The notes below the pieces were generated by a model. That model was not told the origin of the DNA. It ran no database searches and was given only the letters and a program-made list of their open reading frames with translations. A stretch of DNA of 5,322 nt. Source: Candidatus Nealsoniibacteriota bacterium (GTDB lineage Bacteria; Patescibacteriota; Minisyncoccia; Minisyncoccales; GWA2-38-27). Both the position numbers and the translations under genes were made by a program. The stretch covers positions 1-5,322 of the forward strand of contig PWMZ01000007.1 in the NCBI GenBank assembly GCA_003559065.1. The letters are read 5' to 3'. Of this stretch, positions 1-4,762 are shown piece by piece (position 1 is the stretch's first letter; each line of letters opens with the position of its first letter).

Positions 1-57
1 CTCTATTTTTTTAATTAAGGTTTTGTCAATATCAAATAATATTAGTTTTTTTGTCAT
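1..57 (-). CDS. HAD-superfamily hydrolase, N-terminal fragment (runs off left edge)
   Basis: Only the first 19 codons are in the window. They translate to MTKKLILFDIDKTLIKKIE: a short hydrophobic beta strand (residues 5-8) followed by D9-I10-D11-K12-T13-L14, which is motif I (DxDxT) of the haloacid dehalogenase superfamily. In that family D9 is the nucleophile that forms the phospho-aspartate and D11 is the acid/base. The ATG at 57-55 is preceded by an in-frame TAG at 81-79, with no other ATG, GTG or TTG between them, so the start is well fixed. There is no Shine-Dalgarno sequence; the leader is nearly pure A/T. A strong promoter match lies just upstream (81-109), and a terminator separates the gene from the tRNA unit, so it probably starts its own transcript. 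The substrate cannot be judged from this fragment; most HAD members are phosphatases. The superfamily call rests on a single motif at the expected position. Confidence 0.72.
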   Translation of the reverse strand, partial: MTKKLILFDIDKTLIKKIE

Positions 58-80
58 AAATAATATTTTTTTATTAATCT

Positions 81-109
81 ATCATACTACATTATCCTTT
101 TGTTCTCAA
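81..109 (-). promoter_or_regulatory. sigma70-type promoter for the HAD gene
   Basis: Read on the minus strand, TTGAGA (109-104, 5 of 6 to TTGACA) is followed after exactly 17 nt by TATGAT (86-81, 5 of 6 to TATAAT). The predicted start of transcription is near 74, giving a leader of about 17 nt before the ATG at 57. It lies just downstream of the tRNA terminator, where a new promoter would be expected. AT-rich DNA gives chance matches, but the two near-consensus boxes, ideal spacing and position make this convincing. Confidence 0.65.
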
Positions 110-130
110 TAAACCCTAATATTGGTAATT

Positions 131-154
131 AAAAACCCGCGAAAATATTCTCGG
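131..154 (-). terminator. Intrinsic terminator of the tRNA unit
   Basis: On the minus strand CCG-A-GAA-TATT-TTC-G-CGG (154-137) folds into a hairpin with a four-base loop and one A.G mismatch in the stem, followed by G and five T (135-131). It begins 11 nt after the 3' end of tRNA-Asp. An alternative fold pairs CCCGC (168-164, inside the tRNA 3' end) with GCGGG (140-136). The T tract is short and the stem imperfect, so efficiency is uncertain. Confidence 0.55.
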
Positions 155-164
155 ATTACAACTG

Positions 165-238
165 CGGGAGTGATGGGACTCGAACCCACAACCTCATGCT
201 CGACAAGCACGCGCTCTAACCAGTTGAGCTACACCCCC
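165..238 (-). tRNA. tRNA-Asp (anticodon GTC)
   Basis: A complete 74-nt cloverleaf can be drawn. The acceptor stem GGGGGTG/CACTCCC has seven pairs including one G-T. The D arm is GCTC/GAGC with a nine-base loop containing the usual GG. The anticodon stem CGTGC/GCATG carries loop TTGTCGA, so the anticodon is GTC (complement at 202-204). The variable loop has five bases, and the T arm GTGGG/CCCAT has the normal loop TTCGAGT. The discriminator base is G, as expected for Asp. CCA is not encoded (CAG follows), so the tail must be added by a nucleotidyltransferase. It is the last tRNA of a three-gene cluster, 15 nt after the preceding one and just before a terminator. Confidence 0.97.
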
Positions 239-253
239 TTCTTTTTAAAAAGA

Positions 254-326
254 TGCCGGTGGCAGGAATCGAACCTGCGACCTTAACCTTATGAAGATTC
301 TGCTCTAACCACTGAGCTACACCGGC
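254..326 (-). tRNA. tRNA with CAT anticodon: elongator tRNA-Met, or tRNA-Ile2
   Basis: A 73-nt cloverleaf with a perfect acceptor stem (GCCGGTG/CACCGGC), D arm GCTC/GAGC with GG in its loop, T arm GCAGG/CCTGC with loop TTCGATT, and discriminator A. The anticodon loop TTCATAA gives CAT (complement at 291-293). The anticodon stem GAATC/GGTTA is weak: it has a G27-A43 mismatch and a T-G pair. The G1-C72 pair rules out an initiator. CAT is shared by elongator Met and by Ile2, whose C34 is changed to lysidine by TilS, and the sequence alone does not settle which this is; elongator Met is my preference. CCA is not encoded. It lies 11 nt downstream of tRNA-fMet and 15 nt upstream of tRNA-Asp. Confidence 0.93.
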
Positions 327-337
327 TCTAACGTTTG

Positions 338-408
338 TTGCGGGGCCAGGAGTTGCACCTGGGTCTCGAGGTTATGGGCCTCGCAAGATACTACTTCTCC
401 ACCCCGCG
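338..408 (-). tRNA. Initiator tRNA-fMet (anticodon CAT), with unusual conserved positions
   Basis: A 71-nt cloverleaf. The acceptor CGCGGGG/CCCCGCA pairs at six positions and leaves C1 opposite A72, the bacterial initiator mark recognised by methionyl-tRNA formyltransferase. The D stem GAGA/TCTT contains A11-T24, another initiator trait. The anticodon stem CGAGG/CCTCG bears loop CCCATAA, anticodon CAT (complement at 374-376). The T stem CCAGG/CCTGG is perfect. Discriminator A is followed by CAA, so CCA is not encoded. Departures from the norm: C33 for U33, A18 in a seven-base D loop AGTAGTA, G55 in T loop TGCAACT, and A29-T41 in place of the first of the three G-C pairs. All helices are intact, so I read it as functional. 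It is first in the tRNA cluster, immediately after a promoter. Confidence 0.94.
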
Positions 409-414
409 TTAAAC

Positions 415-443
415 AGTATAGAATAAATCTCTTAAAAAATCAA
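415..443 (-). promoter_or_regulatory. sigma70-type promoter for the tRNA cluster
   Basis: On the minus strand TTGATT (443-438, 4 of 6) is followed after 17 nt by TATACT (420-415, 5 of 6). The -35 box overlaps the stop codon (442-440) of the upstream protein gene. The expected transcription start, about 6-7 nt after the -10 box, falls at 410-408, that is, on or within two bases of the mature 5' end of tRNA-fMet. The position directly before stable RNA genes supports the call; the moderate -35 match in AT-rich DNA limits it. Confidence 0.55.
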
Positions 444-946
444 GGAACATACAGCTGTCTAAGAACTTTTTCGTAGGCGGAAAGTATCTTTTTAGTTTTT
501 TCCAAGTCAATCTGATAATCAGGATCTTGAACGATATTATCTTTTATTAAATGAGCTTTTTCTACTTCTTCGGTGTTTTCTAAAATAACGCCAGGAACTT
601 TGGCCAATCTTTCTTTATTATTCTGACCTTCAAACTTCATTTTTGCTAAGGTTTCTTCTAAAAATTCGTCCGCCTCTATTATGGCCATCTTATACTCGGC
701 TGGATTGCCGGTTTTTAATCTTTCGGAAATAGTCTTCCACTTTTTCTGAAGTTTTTTCATCCCATAGGGCTTACTTCTTAAAAATTCTACCAAACTTTCT
801 AAGAAAGAGTATTCTGGCCAATTGGTCTTTACAACGAAAATAATTATAACCGTAACCATAATCCCAGAAAGAATAATGGCTAGTATTCTCAAATACCAAA
901 AAATAAGATATAAAATACTTCCTCCCATTATGATTATTTCTGACAT
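440..946 (-). CDS. Membrane-anchored protein of unknown function, possible HEPN-like helical domain
   Basis: 168 residues. An N-terminal hydrophobic stretch (about residues 9-39, interrupted by R20) forms one long or two short membrane segments, followed by a charged, mainly helical soluble part. The soluble region reads W70[33 protein letters not shown], then K-ERLAK near 111-116, [14 protein letters not shown] (131-144) and a last helix ending [10 protein letters not shown] recall this order (W..I..RL, AIIEAD..L, ERL, AH..RN.I.H) as typical of small membrane proteins in candidate-phyla bacteria, with a HEPN-like C-terminal pattern; this is memory, not a search result. Here the R and H of that pattern are K135 and Q140. 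Its ATG overlaps the end of gatA by 13 nt, with at most a weak GAG signal upstream, which suggests coupled translation. It is the last protein gene of the operon. Function is unknown. Confidence 0.85.
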   Translation of the reverse strand: MSEIIIMGGSILYLIFWYLRILAIILSGIMVTVIIIFVVKTNWPEYSFLESLVEFLRSKPYGMKKLQKKWKTISERLKTGNPAEYKMAIIEADEFLEETLAKMKFEGQNNKERLAKVPGVILENTEEVEKAHLIKDNIVQDPDYQIDLEKTKKILSAYEKVLRQLYVP

Positions 947-2268
947 TTTTTCTCAATAATTTTAGCTAATTGAAAAAGATTTTCTTCATCAAATCTTTTC
1001 CCAATAATTTGCAAGCCTACCGGTAAACCATCTATTTTCCCTACCGGAATAGAAATAGCTGGCAAACCAGCCAAATTAACCGAAACAGTAAAAATATCAG
1101 TTAAATACATAGAAATCGGATCTTTTTTCTCTCCTATTTTAAAGGCGGTGTTAGGCGAAGTAGGAGTAATAATAAAATCAAATTTCTGAAAAACTTTTTC
1201 AAAGTCTTCTTTAATTAACTCTCTTGTTTTTTGAGCTTTGGAATAATAAGCATCATAATAACCAGAAGAAAGAGAAAAAGTTCCCAGCATAATTCTTCTT
1301 TTTACCTCTTTACCAAACCCCTCAGCTCTTGTATTTAAATAAGAAGATAAAAGGTCTTTACTTTCTTTTTGAAAGCCATATCTTATTCCATCAAACCTGG
1401 CTAAGTTGGCACTAGCCTCCGAAGTAGAAATAATATAATAGGCCGGCAAAGCATATTCAGTATTAGGTAGGCTTGATTTTTCCGTTTTTAAACCTTCAAC
1501 TGCTTTTTCAATCAATTTTTTGATTTTATTATCCATTTCCGGGACAAAATATTCTTTAGGTAGGGCAATTTTAAAATTTTCATTCTTTTTTATTTCCTTT
1601 CTTTTAAAAGAAGTAGCGTCTTTTTTATCTTTTCCGGCGATAACATTAAAAACAGTTTCGGCATCTTCAACGGTTTTAGTTAAAGGACCTATTTGGTCCA
1701 AAGAAGAAGCAAAAGCAACTAATCCATATCTGGAAACAGTTCCATAGGTCGGCTTAAAACCAACTACCCCGCAGAAAGAAGCCGGTAATCTAATAGAACC
1801 ACCAGTATCAGATCCTAGGGCATAAGGCACCAAATCAGCCGCTACCGCTGCTGCCGATCCTCCGGAAGATCCTCCGGGCACCCTAGAATTATCGTGAGGA
1901 TTTTTAGTAACAGAAAAATAAGAAGTCTCTGTAGAAGAACCCATGGCAAATTCATCAAGATTAGTTTTCCCTAAAATAATTCCCTTTATTTTTTCTACAC
2001 AAGTAGCATTATAGGGAGCAACATAATCTTTCATCATTTTAGAAGCACAGGTAGTTTTAGTTCCTTTAACCATCAGGTTGTCTTTTAAGGCATAAGGAAT
2101 TTTAGAAAGAATTGAATCACCCTCTTTCCCAGCCTGTGATAAAGCTAGTTCGTCGGTTTTAGTAATAAAAGCGTTAAGATTATCTTTTTTCTCTAAATAA
2201 CTTTTAGTAATTTCCAAAACAGAAAACTTTTTTTCTTTTATCCCTTGATTAATCTCTTTAATTGTCAT
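934..2268 (-). CDS. gatA: Asp-tRNA(Asn)/Glu-tRNA(Gln) amidotransferase subunit A
   Basis: 444 residues. GatA is the glutaminase subunit of the cytoplasmic GatCAB complex, which releases ammonia from glutamine to convert Glu-tRNA(Gln) and/or Asp-tRNA(Asn) to the correct amidated form. The amidase signature is intact: catalytic K62 in ALKDN, cis-Ser S134 in [11 protein letters not shown] and nucleophile S158 in [13 protein letters not shown]. The 24-residue spacing of the two serines matches the family. [22 protein letters not shown] (174-195) is also characteristic, as is the C-terminal [19 protein letters not shown]. It is some 40 residues shorter than typical GatA, with part of the deficit before the catalytic lysine. 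The start overlaps the end of gatC by 11 nt and has no clear Shine-Dalgarno, so coupled translation is likely. gatB is not in the window and must lie elsewhere. Confidence 0.97.
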   Translation of the reverse strand: MTIKEINQGIKEKKFSVLEITKSYLEKKDNLNAFITKTDELALSQAGKEGDSILSKIPYALKDNLMVKGTKTTCASKMMKDYVAPYNATCVEKIKGIILGKTNLDEFAMGSSTETSYFSVTKNPHDNSRVPGGSSGGSAAAVAADLVPYALGSDTGGSIRLPASFCGVVGFKPTYGTVSRYGLVAFASSLDQIGPLTKTVEDAETVFNVIAGKDKKDATSFKRKEIKKNENFKIALPKEYFVPEMDNKIKKLIEKAVEGLKTEKSSLPNTEYALPAYYIISTSEASANLARFDGIRYGFQKESKDLLSSYLNTRAEGFGKEVKRRIMLGTFSLSSGYYDAYYSKAQKTRELIKEDFEKVFQKFDFIITPTSPNTAFKIGEKKDPISMYLTDIFTVSVNLAGLPAISIPVGKIDGLPVGLQIIGKRFDEENLFQLAKIIEKKCQK

Positions 2269-2518
2269 TTGAAAAAATTTCTTTAACTTTAAAATATTTT
2301 CCTTTTTCTAAAGTATTATCGGTAAACTCTTCTATCTCGTCTTTTCTAAATCCATCGGACGAGTAATTATTCTTTTTTTCTTTTCCTTCAATCTTTTTCA
2401 AAACTTCAAAGTAATCTAAAATAGCAGAAAATTCTTTTTGAAACTCTTCTGCTTCTTCCCCGGTTATCTTAATTCTAGCTAACTTTGCAATATTAATAAC
2501 TTCTTTTTTAGATATCAT
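2258..2518 (-). CDS. gatC: Asp-tRNA(Asn)/Glu-tRNA(Gln) amidotransferase subunit C
   Basis: 86 residues, slightly shorter than the usual 90-100. GatC is a small non-catalytic subunit that wraps around the GatA-GatB interface and stabilises the complex. The N-terminal helical part shows the family pattern: [16 protein letters not shown] (4-19), E-rich helix, then F30[12 protein letters not shown]. The C-terminal tail FRKDE (57-61) and [11 protein letters not shown] (72-82) match the usual R.D and YF.VP..I elements, although the proline is replaced by K78. The ATG lies 2 nt after the mreB stop codon, and its last codons overlap gatA, as expected for a gatCA pair. No Shine-Dalgarno precedes it; the upstream bases are CACCTAAATAATT. 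Confidence 0.93.
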   Translation of the reverse strand: MISKKEVINIAKLARIKITGEEAEEFQKEFSAILDYFEVLKKIEGKEKKNNYSSDGFRKDEIEEFTDNTLEKGKYFKVKEIFSNDN

Positions 2519-2520
2519 AA

Positions 2521-3600
2521 TTATTTAGGTGGAGCTAAGTTCTCTGTTTCCGACAAGACCTCTCTTAATTCATCTAAGTTTTCTAAAACTAAACCAGCTC
2601 CCCTAGCTACTGCTGTTACCGGATCTTCAATCAGGTTAGTGGGAATTTTAACTTCCTGTTGGATTAGTCTATCTAAATTGTCCAGTAATCCTCCTCCGCC
2701 GACTAAAAAAATTCCTTTTTCCATAATATCAGCCAAAAGTTCCGGTGGAGTTTCTTCTACTGTTCCTTTGATAGCTACAATAATTTGTTTAATTGTTTTT
2801 TCCAAAGCTTTCCTAATATCAGTATCAGAAACCACTATTTCTTCAGGCAAACCGGTAACTAAGTTCCTTCCTCTTAGGGGGATTTCTTTTTTTTCTTTCG
2901 AAGGAATAACTGAGCCTATCCTTATTTTTGCTTGTTCAGCTCCTCTTTCTCCAATTAATAACTTGTATTCTTTTTCAACATAATCAATAATGTCTTGATT
3001 TAGTTTGTCACCAGCTGCCCTTAAGCTTCTAGCTATTACCACTCCCCCTAAAGAAAGAACGGCTACTTCTGTTGTTCCTCCTCCTATGTCAACAATAAAA
3101 TTCCCCCCCGCTTCCTGAACAGTTAACCGAGCTCCAATAGCGGCTGCCATTGGTTCTTCAATCAAAAAGACTTCCCTGGCTCCGGCATTTTTGGCGGCAT
3201 CACAAACAGCCTTTTTCTCTACCTCGGTGACTCCATAAGGAATACCAACTATTACTCTCGGTCTGGGTCCAATAAGAAATTTTCTTTTGTGCACCTTTTC
3301 AATAAAGTACTTCAACATCTGTTCGGTAATTTCAAAGTCAGAAACCACTCCGTCAACTAAGGGTCTGGTAGCAACAATATAAGCTGGAGTTCTCCCTACC
3401 ATCTTTTTGGCTTCCTGACCGATAGCTAAAACTTGACCGGTTTTTTGGTTAACAGCTACTACCGAAGGCTCATTAATAACAATTCCTTTTCCTTTAGCGT
3501 AAACTAAAGAACTAGCTGTTCCTAAATCAATGGCAATATCATTAGAAAAATAGGAAAAAAATTTATCCTTTATATTTTTGAAGTTTAGTTTTTGTTTCAT
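2521..3600 (-). CDS. mreB: Rod shape-determining actin homologue MreB
   Basis: 359 residues. MreB forms ATP-dependent filaments at the inner membrane face and organises lateral cell-wall synthesis. The actin/Hsp70 nucleotide-binding motifs are all present: phosphate-1 D25-LGTA, the catalytic-glutamate region IEEPMAAAIGA (147-157), phosphate-2 D171-IGGGTTEVAV and the adenosine motif FLVGGGGLLDNL (298-309). RTPAYIVATRPLVDGVVSDF (70-89) matches E. coli MreB closely. The basic, aromatic N terminus (residues 1-20, KLNFKNIKDKFFSYFSND) resembles the membrane-binding segment before SND in E. coli but is longer. The start is firm: an in-frame TAG lies at 3618-3616, and no ATG, GTG or TTG occurs between codon 1 and the core fold. 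The gene therefore truly overlaps proS by 38 nt. No mreC or mreD is in view. Confidence 0.98.
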   Translation of the reverse strand: MKQKLNFKNIKDKFFSYFSNDIAIDLGTASSLVYAKGKGIVINEPSVVAVNQKTGQVLAIGQEAKKMVGRTPAYIVATRPLVDGVVSDFEITEQMLKYFIEKVHKRKFLIGPRPRVIVGIPYGVTEVEKKAVCDAAKNAGAREVFLIEEPMAAAIGARLTVQEAGGNFIVDIGGGTTEVAVLSLGGVVIARSLRAAGDKLNQDIIDYVEKEYKLLIGERGAEQAKIRIGSVIPSKEKKEIPLRGRNLVTGLPEEIVVSDTDIRKALEKTIKQIIVAIKGTVEETPPELLADIMEKGIFLVGGGGLLDNLDRLIQQEVKIPTNLIEDPVTAVARGAGLVLENLDELREVLSETENLAPPK

Positions 3601-4762
3601 TTCTTTTTTTAGTTTCTACGCATTTTTTTTCTAAAGTTTTCTCACTAAGAACCATCCTTAAGGGAATTCCAATTAAATCAGCCTCAGCAAACTTCTCTCC
3701 GACACTTTTATCTCTGTCATCGTATAATACTTTATTTCCCTCTTTTTGTAAATTATCATATAGTTTATCGGCTTCTTTTTTTACTTTACCTATGGGAATC
3801 AAATGAATATCAAATGGAGCCACTTCTTTTGGCCAAACAATCCCTTTTTCATCATGAAAAGCCTCAACTATGGCCCCCATTAACCGAGAAATACCAATTC
3901 CATAACAGCCCATTAAAACAAAACTTTCTTTTCCTTTTTCGTCTTTTACTTTCAGATCAAAAGGCTCGGTATATTTTTCTTGCAATTTGAAAATATTACC
4001 TACTTCAGCTGCTTTTTCTACCTTTAAATCCTTATTCTTGCATTGAGGACATTGATACTTTTCTTCTTCAATAATCTCTTTGTTTATAGCTAAGGCGCAT
4101 TTTGGACATAAATATATTTCATCTTCTCCGGCTTCAATAACAGTCTGAAACTCATGGGAATATTTGCTAAAACTACCTCCGGAAGCTAAGGTTAAAAAAG
4201 TTTTTTCTTTTAAACCACACCTTTGGTAAACTTTAAAATAGGCTTTTATGGCTTTTTCATAAAATGAATCCAAACATTCTTGGTTTTGATGAAAAGAGTA
4301 CAAGTCTTTCATTAAAAACTCTCTTCCTCTTAAAAGGCCTGACTTGGCCCTAGCTTCATTCCTAAATTTATTCTGAATTTGAAAAACAGAAAAAGGTAAT
4401 TCTTTATAAGAGTCAATAAATTGCTTAGCTAAAGGAACCACTATTTCTTCATGAGTCCAACCCAAACTAAAATTTCTATCTTTAATTTTAAACATCTCTT
4501 TGTTCTGCCATCTCTTCGTTCTTTCCCAGGGTTCCTTAGGATGTAAAGCCGGCATTAGAATTTCTTGGCCTCCCAATTTGTTCATTTCTTGACGAACAAT
4601 ATTCTCTATATTTTTTAAAACTATACTTCCTAAAGGTAGATAAGAATAAACCCCCGACATTAATTTTCTAATAAAACCGGATCTGATCAACAAATTAGCA
4701 TTAATTGACTGATCGGTAACGTTTTCTTTTTTGGCTCTGGAAAAAATTTGTGATTGTTTCAT
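3563..4762 (-). CDS. proS: Prolyl-tRNA synthetase, compact form without INS editing domain
   Basis: 399 residues, against about 570 for E. coli ProRS. It is a cytoplasmic class II synthetase that charges tRNA(Pro). The N terminus matches the bacterial type (LLIRSGFIRKLMSGVYSYLPLG, 24-45). GWTHEE (101-106), motif 2 (FRNEARAKSGLLRGREFLMKD, 133-153), SHEFQ (202-206), motif 3 (GCYGIGISRLMGA, 285-297) and a C-terminal anticodon-binding domain (about 316-399, with GEKFAEADLIGIPLRMVLSEKTLE) follow in order. Where E. coli has the roughly 180-residue INS domain, which deacylates Ala-tRNA(Pro), there is only a short stretch with CPKC (219-222) and CPQC (238-241), a likely zinc ribbon, before EVGNIF. 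The ATG overlaps the preceding stop as ATGA, and the 3' end overlaps mreB by 38 nt. No Shine-Dalgarno is visible. Confidence 0.97.
   Translation of the reverse strand: MKQSQIFSRAKKENVTDQSINANLLIRSGFIRKLMSGVYSYLPLGSIVLKNIENIVRQEMNKLGGQEILMPALHPKEPWERTKRWQNKEMFKIKDRNFSLGWTHEEIVVPLAKQFIDSYKELPFSVFQIQNKFRNEARAKSGLLRGREFLMKDLYSFHQNQECLDSFYEKAIKAYFKVYQRCGLKEKTFLTLASGGSFSKYSHEFQTVIEAGEDEIYLCPKCALAINKEIIEEEKYQCPQCKNKDLKVEKAAEVGNIFKLQEKYTEPFDLKVKDEKGKESFVLMGCYGIGISRLMGAIVEAFHDEKGIVWPKEVAPFDIHLIPIGKVKKEADKLYDNLQKEGNKVLYDDRDKSVGEKFAEADLIGIPLRMVLSEKTLEKKCVETKKRNETKTKLQKYKG

Noticed and set aside
240..253. 14-bp perfect palindrome TCTTTTTAAAAAGA between two tRNAs
   Set aside because: All but two of its pairs are A-T and it has no loop; it fits a simple AT-rich spacer better than a terminator or operator.
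440..442. Possible UGA recoding (Gly) as in Gracilibacteria/SR1
   Set aside because: Reading UGA as sense would push the membrane protein into the tRNA promoter and fMet gene, and the rseP-like protein past its natural end, so UGA is a stop here.
451..458. Palindrome ACAGCTGT near the end of the membrane protein gene, followed by a T run on the minus strand
   Set aside because: The flanking bases do not extend the stem, so it does not make an intrinsic terminator; transcripts may run into the tRNA unit.
771..956. Second minus-strand frame of 61 codons overlapping the membrane protein gene
   Set aside because: Out of frame with the better-supported 168-residue gene and rich in Tyr/Phe/Asn as expected for a frame-shifted reading.
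1520..1747. Open frame of 75 codons on the plus strand inside gatA
   Set aside because: It lies wholly within a clear gatA in antisense and encodes a low-complexity Ser/Phe-rich peptide with no recognisable motif.
2639..2983. Open frame of 114 codons on the plus strand inside mreB
   Set aside because: Antisense shadow of a conserved gene; the product is Ser/Ile/Pro-rich without family features.
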